From the NCBI GenBank assembly GCA_964598485.1, contig CAZRCD010000002.1:124001-188000 (forward strand): DNA of 64,000 bases. The letters run 5' to 3'. This document shows positions 1-8,833 of the stretch, one piece after another; within the stretch, counting starts at the first letter, position 1, and each line of letters opens with the position of its first letter. Made by a program: the position numbers and the translations under genes. The stretch is from SOJA01 sp964598485. GTDB taxonomy: Archaea; Thermoproteota; Bathyarchaeia; Bathyarchaeales; Bathycorpusculaceae. Below the pieces are notes generated by a model that was not told where the DNA came from, made no database searches, and saw only the letters and a list, made by a program, of their open reading frames with translations.

Positions 1-1
1 A

Positions 2-715
2 AACACGGATGTTTCCTCTAATTTATCGAGTATAATTGGAGCTGTCTCGGTGCTCAGTGAAAGGTATAAGATTGTTTTTCCAATTCATCCGCGAACACAA
101 AGTAAACTTAAGGCGGCGGGAATCCTTAACACTCTTAAGAGACGAGGAAAACTGGCTGTTATTCCACCTCAAGGATACTTTGAATTTCTGGGTCTTCTAT
201 CTAACAGTTTGACGGTGCTAACTGACAGTGGGGGGGTCCAAGAAGAAGCTCTCACGTTAGGTGTACCAACCGTAACGTTAAGGTACAACACGGAGAGACC
301 GGAAACTGTTCTGTACGGAATAAATGTGCTTGCGGGCACGGAGCCAGAAGCTATAGTCAAGCTGACTGAGAATCAAGTGCAAAGATCTGAAGAAATAAGG
401 AAAAACTCAGGGAAGAAGCCGAATCCGTTTGGAGAGGGAGATGCTGGTGAGAGAATAGCTGTTGCGATGAAGAATGCAGTTGAGAATGGGATTGAAGTAG
501 AAGCAAGCGACACTAGAAATGATCCATACATCGTATACGCGCTTATAAACTCTGAACAACTCTGCAAGATAGACGGCAGTTTTGAAATTTTAACAGTGTA
601 CAATCAAGCTGGGTATTCAGAAGTGTTATCGGAGCATAAGAATTCCAACGTTACAAAAGGCAAAATCCTCGTAAGGGCACCGCTAAAAACAATTGTGAAA
701 CTTCTTAAAGAATGA
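2..715 (+). CDS. wecB: UDP-N-acetylglucosamine 2-epimerase (non-hydrolysing), 5' end outside window
   Basis: Interconverts UDP-GlcNAc and UDP-ManNAc in the cytoplasm to supply surface-glycan precursors. The reading frame is open from base 2, so the gene is cut by the window edge; the GTG at 50 is internal. Visible family motifs are HPRT, then DSGGVQEEA and GVPTVTLRYNTERPE, which form the UDP-binding C-terminal lobe. The normal epimerase ends near the FGEGDAGERI motif, but here about 85 further residues follow that I do not recognise as part of the family. This tail could be a fused small domain. It sits at the head of the glycosylation cluster, 125 bases before a sugar dehydrogenase. Family is clear; the tail is unexplained. 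Confidence 0.9.
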   Translation, partial: NTDVSSNLSSIIGAVSVLSERYKIVFPIHPRTQSKLKAAGILNTLKRRGKLAVIPPQGYFEFLGLLSNSLTVLTDSGGVQEEALTLGVPTVTLRYNTERPETVLYGINVLAGTEPEAIVKLTENQVQRSEEIRKNSGKKPNPFGEGDAGERIAVAMKNAVENGIEVEASDTRNDPYIVYALINSEQLCKIDGSFEILTVYNQAGYSEVLSEHKNSNVTKGKILVRAPLKTIVKLLKE

Positions 716-840
716 AAGGCACCTCTTTAATAACTGATTGGCCCTGTGGAGTTATTATTAAGTTTGCCAGAAATGATTTGTAAGCCTTGGTTCAGAGACG
801 TTGAGTGTAGAAAAATTAAGCCAAAAAGTCCATAAGTTGT

Positions 841-1851
841 GTGAAGATTTTGAGGAGAGTAACCTTAAGGGTTGCCGTTACTGGATTGGGTAAGATGGGG
901 CTACTCCATGCTAGTATTTTAAATACTTTGTCTAATATTGAACTTACTGCGTTATGCGACAAAAGTGCCTTAATTCGTAAATTTTGTAAGAAAATATTTA
1001 ATAGGGTTCAGGTAGTGGATGATGTGGAGAAGCTCTCTGATTTAGATCTTGATGCAGTTTACATAACGACACCTATACTCTCTCATTTTCTTGTTACTAA
1101 GACTATATACTCAAAGGGAATAGCGCGTAATGTGTTTGTTGAAAAAACACTTGCATCTAGTTACGGAGAAGCGAAGGAGTTATTTGGGTTAGCTAAAAAT
1201 TTTGGGGGTAGTAACATGGTTGGCTACATGAAAAGATTTGCTGCTACTTTTAGGAAGGCTAAGGATTTACTGAATCAAGAGACGTTAGGAGACGTAATTT
1301 CTTTTGATGCATATGCTTACTCGTCAGATTTTTTGGGGATTAAGAAAATTTCAAGAACTTCTGCGTCTAGAGGAGGGGTCCTTAGAGATTTGGGGGCCCA
1401 TGTTATAGACTTAGCGCTTTGGTTCTTTGGCGACTTGGAGGTTGACTCCGCTAAGCTGGAACCATTAGGCGAGAGAGGTTCTGAAGGTTCTGCATACTTC
1501 AGTGTTAAGAAATCTGATGGCTTAGAAGGACGGCTTAACATATCATGGTGTATGAAGAACTATCGGATGCCTGAGTTTGGACTAGTGATTAGGGGTTCTG
1601 AAGGGATTATGAGGGTGAATGACGATAAGGTGGAGTTAAAGCTGAATGATGGAAAATCATCTAGGTGGTATAGACATGATCTTAACGATAACGTGGGTTT
1701 TCTGCTGGGAACACCAGAATATTTCCGTGAGGATGAATGCTTCATTAAATCGGTATTGAATGGTGGTGATGCGGAACCTAGTTTCTGCACTGCTTCAAAA
1801 GTTGATTACATTATTGATCAAGTAAAATATAGAGCTGGTAAAAATGAGTAA
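841..1851 (+). CDS. Gfo/Idh/MocA-family sugar dehydrogenase
   Basis: NAD(P)-dependent oxidoreductase of 336 residues, probably acting on a nucleotide-activated sugar from the preceding epimerase. The N-terminus carries the Rossmann fingerprint GLGKMG (about residues 17-22), followed by the conserved EK pair in VEKTLASS where the family usually has EKP. The C-terminal alpha/beta domain has the GGVLRDLGAHVIDLALW segment typical of this family, including the active-site His. Starts with GTG. The last 8 bases overlap the next gene, so the two are likely co-translated. The exact substrate cannot be read from sequence; a UDP-sugar 3-dehydrogenase role is an inference from context. Confidence 0.88.
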   Translation: MKILRRVTLRVAVTGLGKMGLLHASILNTLSNIELTALCDKSALIRKFCKKIFNRVQVVDDVEKLSDLDLDAVYITTPILSHFLVTKTIYSKGIARNVFVEKTLASSYGEAKELFGLAKNFGGSNMVGYMKRFAATFRKAKDLLNQETLGDVISFDAYAYSSDFLGIKKISRTSASRGGVLRDLGAHVIDLALWFFGDLEVDSAKLEPLGERGSEGSAYFSVKKSDGLEGRLNISWCMKNYRMPEFGLVIRGSEGIMRVNDDKVELKLNDGKSSRWYRHDLNDNVGFLLGTPEYFREDECFIKSVLNGGDAEPSFCTASKVDYIIDQVKYRAGKNE

Positions 1852-2749
1852 CGAAAGAAAAAAGTTGTTGCTGGTTGGTGATAACCCGTTTCATGGTATA
1901 AGTCATCTCTCACAAGAGCGGGCTAGAGTTAGAGGTGATGCGATTACTCATGCAGAGTACGATGCTGAGTTGGTTATGACTTCAGTTGAGAATGGAGCTG
2001 ACGGCTTTATGTTCTCGGTTAGTGAAACAACTCTTTCAATACTGAAAATAATTCGTGAAATGGAAGGAATTAAGAGCCTGAGACTTTATGCTCTAGTACC
2101 ATACGCATATGAATACGTTAGATTAGCTACTCAGGTTGGAGGAATCCTTGGATTAGCAAAAAAAATTGCGAAACAAATAGCAGTCTCAGGAAATATAAGG
2201 GCAATTGCTATGGGTTTCAAAGGAGTTATAAGAACAGATCCTATCGCTCTCATGAAGACCTATCTAATTTATGAAATCTCTAGGATAAAATCATCAGCAG
2301 GTAAACAAGCGAATCTAGAATCAGTATTGCTTCACGAGATAATAACTGACATGGCTCTAGCCCTCAACTTAGATTGGCTCTTCAAGTCATATGTAGACTT
2401 CATGTTGAAACTTGGAATGAAACCTGGCTTCGAGACCCGTAATTTCTCACACCTAGTGAAAAAATTCAGAGAGTGGAACATAAATTTCAATAAAATAACA
2501 ATTGCTGCACCGTTCAATAAAGTTGGATTCCAAATGAACTCCTCCAAGACAGAATGCGAGAGAGCCTTAGCAAATCTTCCTGAATCTCATGTAATAGCAA
2601 TAAGCATCTTAGCAGCTGGATATCTCAGGCCATCGGAAGCAATAAATTACATACGGACTTTATCTGAACTTAAAGGTGTTGTTGCAGGCGTATCGAAAGA
2701 GCATCACGCGCGTGAAACATTCAAGCTTCTTGAAAAGAATCTCGCTTAA
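1844..2749 (+). CDS. Conserved archaeal protein of unknown function, probable TIM barrel
   Basis: Predicted soluble protein of 301 residues starting with an ATG that overlaps the end of the dehydrogenase gene, so it is translationally coupled to it. The N-terminus has a glycine/histidine-rich conserved-looking motif, VGDNPFHGISHLSQERA. Later segments alternate hydrophobic strands and helices (for example FNKITIAAPFNKVGFQMN and VIAISILAAGYLRP), a pattern that suits a TIM barrel. No signal peptide or membrane segment is present. The coupling suggests it acts on the same sugar intermediate as its partner. I do not recognise a defined enzyme family, so no reaction is assigned. Confidence 0.75.
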   Translation: MSNERKKLLLVGDNPFHGISHLSQERARVRGDAITHAEYDAELVMTSVENGADGFMFSVSETTLSILKIIREMEGIKSLRLYALVPYAYEYVRLATQVGGILGLAKKIAKQIAVSGNIRAIAMGFKGVIRTDPIALMKTYLIYEISRIKSSAGKQANLESVLLHEIITDMALALNLDWLFKSYVDFMLKLGMKPGFETRNFSHLVKKFREWNINFNKITIAAPFNKVGFQMNSSKTECERALANLPESHVIAISILAAGYLRPSEAINYIRTLSELKGVVAGVSKEHHARETFKLLEKNLA

Positions 2750-2915
2750 CATTATTAAGAAGGAATTGAGAGTTCGCGTGCGATCTGCCCAAGCCCAAAA
2801 TTCCAGCGGAAAAATTTCAGTGAGAACCCAGCTAAAAAATGGTTAAACACTTGAAACAGAAGCGAGAGCGCATATGACAATGTATGTAAGTGCATTCAAT
2901 TTTGGTGAAGTGTAA

Positions 2916-4088
2916 ATGAATATTCTGTTAATACCCAATAATGACTGGGTTAATCATCCTGTCCCTGCCCAACGACATTACAAGATCTTTGAAAAACTTG
3001 GACGAAAGCACAACGTCTATGTCATCCAATTTGATGTCTACAAAGGAAACGAGAAACCTACACATACTCCAAAATTCACTCGATTGATCAAGCCATTCAC
3101 GATTCATGTTTCAGATCCAGCACAGTTTTACATAGTGAACCTTGTTTTCCAAGGGAAGAAAATCTTTTCGGCAATAAGAGAGCTGGACATCGACGTAGTG
3201 TTTGGATCGCACCTTGCAGTTTGCACATTAGGATTTGAGGCGGCTAAAAGATGCGGAGCGAAGAGTATTTTCGACCTTTCTGATTTCTTTCCAGCTTCTG
3301 TCCGCGCGTATTTTCCTGAGGCAAATAGGATATCAGCAGGCTTCATTTACTCTTTGGCGATGCTGATCACAAACCACAACATAAGAATAGCCGACCTTTG
3401 CACGACCTGCTCAACCACACTTCAAGAATATGCTGTGCACGTAGCATCAAATACTTGTGTCAAACATCTTCCAAACGGTGTTGATACGAAGGTTTTTGTG
3501 CCGAGAGTACCCAGTAAGAGCCTAAAGCGTGATCTTGAATTAGAGGGTGACGTTCTAGTATACGTTGGGTCTATTGAGTCTTGGTTAGATTTTGATGTTG
3601 TATTCGATGCTCTTAGTATTCTCAAGAGGGAGGGAGTTGGAATTCAACTACTTATCATAGGTCGGAGCATATATTCCGAGAAAGAGAATCCGTTGATTCA
3701 AAGAGTCGTAAAACGGGGTCTAGAACGGCAAGTTAGACTTTTAGGTTTTCAACCATATGAAAGACTGGCAGATTTCATAAATATAAGTGTAGGTGGGCTA
3801 ATACCCTTCAAGACCAATTCACTGCTTACTGAAATGGCATTTCCTAACAAGTTGTTGGAATATTTGGCGTGTGGCAAACCTGTCTTTGCTCCACCATTGA
3901 GAGAGTTAAAAAAAGTTGGTGGTAAATATCTTCTTGCATACACCAGTCCCAAAAGTTTGGCTTCGCAAATAAAAAAAGCAATTTCGTCAGATTATGACCC
4001 TGAGGAAATACGAAAACCTATACTTAGTTACGACTGGGACATTATAGCTGACAAGCTTGAAGTTCTTATGCAAGAATTACTTAGATAA
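2916..4088 (+). CDS. GT4-family glycosyltransferase
   Basis: Retaining glycosyltransferase of GT-B fold, 390 residues, expected to add a sugar from a nucleotide donor to a lipid-linked glycan at the cytoplasmic face. Seen directly are the PNGVDTKVF linker motif at the start of the donor-binding lobe, VYVGSIESWLDF at its first strand, and the late GGLIPFKT and EYLACGKPVFAP segments. The usual E-x7-E acid pair is weak here, with the first position not clearly acidic. It stands alone after a 166-base gap and before a broken epimerase gene. Donor and acceptor are unknown. Confidence 0.88.
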   Translation: MNILLIPNNDWVNHPVPAQRHYKIFEKLGRKHNVYVIQFDVYKGNEKPTHTPKFTRLIKPFTIHVSDPAQFYIVNLVFQGKKIFSAIRELDIDVVFGSHLAVCTLGFEAAKRCGAKSIFDLSDFFPASVRAYFPEANRISAGFIYSLAMLITNHNIRIADLCTTCSTTLQEYAVHVASNTCVKHLPNGVDTKVFVPRVPSKSLKRDLELEGDVLVYVGSIESWLDFDVVFDALSILKREGVGIQLLIIGRSIYSEKENPLIQRVVKRGLERQVRLLGFQPYERLADFINISVGGLIPFKTNSLLTEMAFPNKLLEYLACGKPVFAPPLRELKKVGGKYLLAYTSPKSLASQIKKAISSDYDPEEIRKPILSYDWDIIADKLEVLMQELLR

Positions 4089-4117
4089 TCTAAGGTAACA
4101 AAATGCGAGGAGTGAAC

Positions 4118-4278
4118 ATGATCAGCAATTCCTTAACATATTTTTCAAAGAATGACTGGCACGGTAAGCGAGTTTTAGTACAGGCGGCGCTGGATTCATC
4201 AGCTCATGGTTAACGGAATTTCTCGTCAATTTGGGGTCAATCGTAACGGTCATCGACAACTTTTCGCGCGTGAATCGT
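4118..4278 (+). pseudogene. Remnant of an NDP-sugar epimerase/dehydratase (SDR), frameshifted and truncated
   Basis: An ATG at 4118 with a good ribosome site (GAGGAG, 4107-4112) begins an N-terminus that reads KNDWHGKRVLV up to base 4180. One base is then missing; in the next frame the protein continues as TGGAGFISSWLTEFLVNLG and SIVTVIDNFSRVN. Together this is the Rossmann N-terminus of a GalE/RmlB-type extended SDR (NAD-binding GGxGFI, then VxVxDNFS). Everything after the second beta strand is gone and the sequence runs straight into the next glycosyltransferase. The repair needed (one A, changing CA to ACA) is directly visible. Confidence 0.82.
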
Positions 4279-4302
4279 TCCTCAGGAGGGCGGGATCGAA
4301 AT

Positions 4303-5490
4303 ATGAGCGATCAAAAAATTAGAGTAGCTATGTATTGTCCCTATTTTCTCCCGGCGTACGGTGGAGCTGAACTTGCAACTCTCAATCTAGCAAAAGAATT
4401 AAAAATGTTGTGCGATGTCAAACTTTATACGTTCAATTGGACCCCAAATTTAGATGCGAACAAAAATTATAAGCTAAATTTTTCTTGTGGATTTCCCAAA
4501 CAAGAAATAGTTAATGGAGTTCCAATTTACAGGTATTCGGTCACAAATTTGCCTTTTGTCAAAAATTTCTCTGTGAAATTGATAAAAGATCTGAGATTTT
4601 GTGATATTGATATTCTGCATTTTCAAGGTCTTTCTAGATTATTTAGTGGATGGCTATTGCAAAAATCTGTAAAGAAGAAAATAAAAATCTTAACTACACA
4701 TGGGCTGCAAGAAGCAGCAGAAATAACGAGACGAAGCAAATTAAGTGCCTTGATAAATCCCTTTTTCATCGACTCGTTAAAAAATCTGGATCACATAATT
4801 GCTCTTTCTAAAACAGATGTAATGTTACTTGTTTTCTTGGGCATAAATAGAAATAAGATTACACTAATACCGAACGGAATAGATGTAAAGAAATTTGAGA
4901 AGAGAAGAAAATTTGTCGAAAGAAACGGAAAAATGAAGATATTGTGTGTTGCCAGGTTCGACAAAAACAAAAACTACGAATCTTTAGTATACGCATTAAG
5001 CAAACTTAAGAAAGATCTTGAATTTGAAGCCTATTTTGTCGGAGCTGTGACTGATGCTAAATATTTTAAGAAAATTATGAGCCTTATCAAAAATAATGGG
5101 TTAGAAAAAATTGTTAAAATTGGGTTATCGCTGGACGATCCTGCTTTGGTCGATTGCTACTTTTCATGTGATTTATTTGTTTTACCGTCTAGAGTGGAAA
5201 CATTCGCGTTGGTAATACTTGAAGCTATGTATGCAGGGTTGCCCATTATAGCGACGCCTGTGGGCTGCGTACCTGATATTGTGAAAGATGAAGTCAACGG
5301 GTTCGTCGTACCCAAGAATGATCCTATAGAATTGTATAAAGCATGTCTCAAACTTTTAAAAAATGAAAAAATGAGGAATGACATGGGAAATATAAACAAG
5401 GAAGTCGCGAGAAATTATACGTGGAGTAAAATAGCATCGTCAACATATAATTTGTATCAACAGTTAATGGAAAAACACCAGCAAAGATGA
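4303..5490 (+). CDS. GT4-family glycosyltransferase
   Basis: GT-B glycosyltransferase of 395 residues from the ATG at 4303. The frame is open 24 codons further upstream, but those codons belong to the epimerase relic, so 4303 is preferred; a GGAGGG sits just upstream at 4285-4290. Motifs: N-terminal YGGAELATLNLAKEL acceptor-lobe loop, LIPNGIDVKKF linker, KILCVARFDKNKNYE at the donor lobe, and ETFALVILE, a perfect E-x7-E pair, followed by MYAGLPIIATPVG. Very A+T-rich and lysine-rich relative to the genes after 28 kb. Followed 24 bases later by another GT4, so probably in one transcript. Confidence 0.9.
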   Translation: MSDQKIRVAMYCPYFLPAYGGAELATLNLAKELKMLCDVKLYTFNWTPNLDANKNYKLNFSCGFPKQEIVNGVPIYRYSVTNLPFVKNFSVKLIKDLRFCDIDILHFQGLSRLFSGWLLQKSVKKKIKILTTHGLQEAAEITRRSKLSALINPFFIDSLKNLDHIIALSKTDVMLLVFLGINRNKITLIPNGIDVKKFEKRRKFVERNGKMKILCVARFDKNKNYESLVYALSKLKKDLEFEAYFVGAVTDAKYFKKIMSLIKNNGLEKIVKIGLSLDDPALVDCYFSCDLFVLPSRVETFALVILEAMYAGLPIIATPVGCVPDIVKDEVNGFVVPKNDPIELYKACLKLLKNEKMRNDMGNINKEVARNYTWSKIASSTYNLYQQLMEKHQQR

Positions 5491-5514
5491 AGGTTCTTAG
5501 GAAGATGAAAAGCG

Positions 5515-6675
5515 GTGAGTTATAAAGTCTGCTATATGATGAAACGCTATTTATCAGAGTTTTTCGAAGGATATACTATTGGCTCTAAAAACCTAATTAA
5601 GGCGGCGCGTCTAATAGGTGTCAACGCAACAGTTTTCTCAGCTGAGCCACGTGGTTGCCATGTAGAGGAACCTGCGACTTATTTTTTCCGTACTCTTTTT
5701 GCCGAAAAATTTCATGTAGATAATCTGATAACAGCTTCGTATGCGTCTTTTTTATCAAGCTTACATAACTATGATATTGTTCATTTCTTACCGAATTTGG
5801 CAGGAGATATTTATGCTTTATTTATTCGTCCTAAGTTAAGAAAAGAGACTAAGACTATTGCACATTTTTCACATCCGTATCATCCATATATCTACTCGCC
5901 TCTTTCTCAGTTTCGTCTTTCGTTTTTATGCAAAAAAGTATTGGATTACATTTTATGCACCAATGATTTCCTTGTAAAGTATTTCCGAGAGAACACTGGA
6001 ATACAAGAGTCGAGGATCTTTTGCATGCCATTTCCCATAGATACAGATAAGTACAAGCCTCTTCCACAAAAGGAAAAACTTCGTGAAAAACATGGTGTAT
6101 CTGGAGAGAATGTCATAGCTTTTGTTGGGCAAATTGAGCCGGTTCGAGGAGTGTTTGTGCTTCTACGCGCTTTTCACAAAGTAGTAAAGCATGTCGATAA
6201 CGTCCAACTTGTAATTTCAAGCCCTAGACAGCAATACGAAAGACCGTATATATTAGCACTTCAGAAAATAGTAAGGGAACTAAAACTTGAGGATAAAGTT
6301 GTTTTGCTACCCCCACAGCGCCGTCTAGAGGAGATATATAATTTAGCAGACGTAGTAGTGTTCCCTTATACTCAGCCTTATTATCACATGGATCCTCCCT
6401 TGACTTTATTGGAAGCTATGGCAAGCGGTGCCTTAGTAATAGCATCAACAGTAGGGGCTGTACCCGAGCTTGTTGTTAATGGAAAAAATGGAAAGCTTGT
6501 TAAACCCAGAAGTGTAGAAGCACTAGCCGAAGCCATAGTTGATGGCGTAAAAAACGCCGACGATTACCGTTTTTTAGGAATTAAAGCTCGCGAAACAATT
6601 ATATCAAGATTTTCAATGAACAGAGTTGGCAGTGTCCTGGATAGGATATACACTGAGATTTTAGAACAAAAATGA
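5515..6675 (+). CDS. GT4-family glycosyltransferase
   Basis: GT-B fold glycosyltransferase, 386 residues, GTG start 24 bases after the preceding glycosyltransferase. The donor-binding half shows AFVGQIEPVRGVFVLLRAF, then DVVVFPYTQPYYHMDPPLT and LEAMASGALVIASTVGAVPELV, the classic GT4 nucleotide-sugar pocket; the first acid of the E-x7-E pair is replaced in this copy (HMDPPLTLLE), so only the second Glu is clear. N-terminal lobe has few basic membrane-contact patches visible. Role inferred from neighbours: assembly of a surface oligosaccharide. Donor unknown. Confidence 0.88.
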   Translation: MSYKVCYMMKRYLSEFFEGYTIGSKNLIKAARLIGVNATVFSAEPRGCHVEEPATYFFRTLFAEKFHVDNLITASYASFLSSLHNYDIVHFLPNLAGDIYALFIRPKLRKETKTIAHFSHPYHPYIYSPLSQFRLSFLCKKVLDYILCTNDFLVKYFRENTGIQESRIFCMPFPIDTDKYKPLPQKEKLREKHGVSGENVIAFVGQIEPVRGVFVLLRAFHKVVKHVDNVQLVISSPRQQYERPYILALQKIVRELKLEDKVVLLPPQRRLEEIYNLADVVVFPYTQPYYHMDPPLTLLEAMASGALVIASTVGAVPELVVNGKNGKLVKPRSVEALAEAIVDGVKNADDYRFLGIKARETIISRFSMNRVGSVLDRIYTEILEQK

Positions 6676-6765
6676 TAGAAAGGGCTGACTAAAATTACGG
6701 AAACACTTAGAATAATGCACTCGTTTGAAGATTAAATCGATCATGCTTAAGAAAAATGAAGGCGA

Positions 6766-7950
6766 ATGCTGTTGGAAACATTGAAAATAGCCTTGGTGGA
6801 TCTCAATGGAGGTTTGGGGGGCGGGCAGATTGCACTCGGCAGCATGGCTTACGCATTATCAAAAAAAGGACATGAGGTTCACATAATATTAGGGTTAAAA
6901 AATATACCCGAACGACTTACAAAATTATGTTCTCCATATTGCCATTTGCATCAAACTTTAGGCTACTCGAATCTAATTCATATAACAAAAATTAAGGAAA
7001 AAGCAAACCGCTATATTTTAAACCTACATAAAACTTGTAAATTCGACGTAATAAACGTGCAAGGAATAACAGGAATGTTGATTCCTCCGTTGCTTCAAGA
7101 CCGTCTCGTCGTAACGCTTCATGGAAACAATGTGAAACGTGGACTTACGCTTTTTAATTTTGCTTGCAAAAACTCAGAGATGCGCACTGCTATTCCAAAG
7201 GCCCCCAAAAACTTTTTCAAAAATATTTTTGGACATTTTTTTTACGGAGAACTTGAAAAAAAAACCTGCCAAAAAGCAAGACTTGTTGTGACATTAACAC
7301 CAAAGGAAGCGTATTATGCAAAAAAATATTATTCAATTTTACGTCAGAAAATTCGCGTCGTTCCGAACGCAGTCATTAATTTAAAAGATAACAGTTCTGA
7401 AGTAATACACATACCCGAACAAAAAAAAGTGATACTGAGCGTTGGAGCTCTACAATTTATAAAAGGAACCCCAATTCTCACAAAGGCAATGAGATATGTC
7501 TTGGCATCAAGAGAGGATGCAATATATGTCTCTGTTGGCAATGGACCACTTATGAGTAATGTTACAGAACTTCAGGCTGAGTTCCCGAAGAGAGTGATCA
7601 TACTTCCTCAAATATCTACTGGCTTATCTGCCCTCTACGCACGTTCAGCAATGCTAGTTCAAGGAAGTCTTTACGAGGCTTTCGGTTTATCGATAGGTGA
7701 AGCAATGCTCGCGGGAAAGCCGGTAATTGGTTTTCGATTAGCCTCGATACCTCATTTGGTCATTGACAACGTTACAGGTTGTTTAGCTAAGCCGGCATGT
7801 TCACGAGATTTAGCAAATAAAACCCTCAGTTTGATAAGAAACGAAGAAAAAATCCGCACAATGGGCTCTAATGCCAGAAAAATGGTTGACAAACTTTACA
7901 ATGTTCAAGTAATCGCAAGCAGTATGGAACGTGTTTTGAAGGAAATTTGA
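6766..7950 (+). CDS. GT4-family glycosyltransferase
   Basis: GT-B glycosyltransferase of 394 residues. The N-terminus has a glycine-rich loop, LNGGLGGGQIALGSM, characteristic of the GT4 acceptor lobe, then VVTLHGNN. The donor lobe has VILSVGALQFIKGTPILTKA and EAFGLSIGE (E-x7-E) followed by AMLAGKPVIGF. No transmembrane segment is evident. It is separated by 90 bases from the previous GT4 and 31 bases from the deacetylase downstream, which suggests a shared transcript with the deacetylase. Acceptor unknown. Confidence 0.9.
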   Translation: MLLETLKIALVDLNGGLGGGQIALGSMAYALSKKGHEVHIILGLKNIPERLTKLCSPYCHLHQTLGYSNLIHITKIKEKANRYILNLHKTCKFDVINVQGITGMLIPPLLQDRLVVTLHGNNVKRGLTLFNFACKNSEMRTAIPKAPKNFFKNIFGHFFYGELEKKTCQKARLVVTLTPKEAYYAKKYYSILRQKIRVVPNAVINLKDNSSEVIHIPEQKKVILSVGALQFIKGTPILTKAMRYVLASREDAIYVSVGNGPLMSNVTELQAEFPKRVIILPQISTGLSALYARSAMLVQGSLYEAFGLSIGEAMLAGKPVIGFRLASIPHLVIDNVTGCLAKPACSRDLANKTLSLIRNEEKIRTMGSNARKMVDKLYNVQVIASSMERVLKEI

Positions 7951-7981
7951 ACTAAAGAGATAATCTTAGCGCCCCATAAGG

Positions 7982-8722
7982 ATGATTTCTATGCAACAGA
8001 CTAGTGTCTTTGTGATAAGTAGCTGGGACGATGTTACTAGGTTAGATCTTAAGCTTTGTGAGCTTTTGGAGACCTATAAGCTGAAGGGAACGTTTTTTGT
8101 TGTTAATAATTGGATAGGGAAGGAAATATCGAAGAATGAGTTACAACACATTTCTGAAAGTCATGAAATAGGTGCTCATACACTTAATCATGTAAACCTT
8201 ACTCAGGTTCGAACGGAAGTGGCAAAGAGAGAAATATTTGAGTCGAAAAGATTGCTAGAAAAAGTATTAGGGAAACCCGTTACGTCGTTTGCTTATCCTC
8301 AAGGATGCTACGATAAAACTCACGTTGAAATGGTTCGAAATGCAAAGTATCTGTGTGCCAGAACAACCAAACCATTCTACACAGTATCCGCAGAAAATCC
8401 TTACGAACTTAACGTAACTATTTGGGCTTATCCTCATGCACTACGTGACATAAGAGGAATGTTTCGATTATTTAAACTACTACCAAATCTTGTTGTTAAC
8501 CCTCTGAGAATAAAAAAGTGGAATGAACTGGGTAAAGAAATCTTTGATGTGCTTTTGGAATCAGGTGGAGTTTTTCACATTTTTGGTCATGCTGGGCAAG
8601 TGGACAAAATACAGGGATGGCAAAAGCTGGAAGAGTTGTTGGCACATGTTGCTTTTCGAAAAGAGGTAAAGTATGTTACGATGACAGAGTACGCGAAATT
8701 GTGTTTCTGTGACCAGGGCTGA
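7982..8722 (+). CDS. Polysaccharide deacetylase (NodB homology domain, CE4)
   Basis: Metal-dependent deacetylase of N-acetylated sugars, 246 residues. The NodB motifs are visible: SWDD near residue 13-16 (motif 1, catalytic base and metal Asp), GAHTLNH (motif 2, H-S/T-x-x-H metal ligands) and FAYPQGCYD (motif 3). The late VFHIFGHAG fits the motif-5 His region. No signal peptide, so it probably works in the cytoplasm on a lipid-linked or nucleotide sugar rather than on cell wall. An enzyme of this type beside a UDP-GlcNAc epimerase and an amidotransferase points to glycans with modified amino sugars. Start choice: ATG at 7982 after AAGGATG context; an ATG at 7991 is also possible. Confidence 0.88.
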   Translation: MISMQQTSVFVISSWDDVTRLDLKLCELLETYKLKGTFFVVNNWIGKEISKNELQHISESHEIGAHTLNHVNLTQVRTEVAKREIFESKRLLEKVLGKPVTSFAYPQGCYDKTHVEMVRNAKYLCARTTKPFYTVSAENPYELNVTIWAYPHALRDIRGMFRLFKLLPNLVVNPLRIKKWNELGKEIFDVLLESGGVFHIFGHAGQVDKIQGWQKLEELLAHVAFRKEVKYVTMTEYAKLCFCDQG

Positions 8723-8833
8723 ATGAGATCTAAGATCATATTTTAACAATCCTTACGCACGAATGTGAATTGATGTCGATATTCTGTTAGCAACTAAAAG
8801 GGTTCCGATAAAACAAACTTTGTGTGGGAAAAA

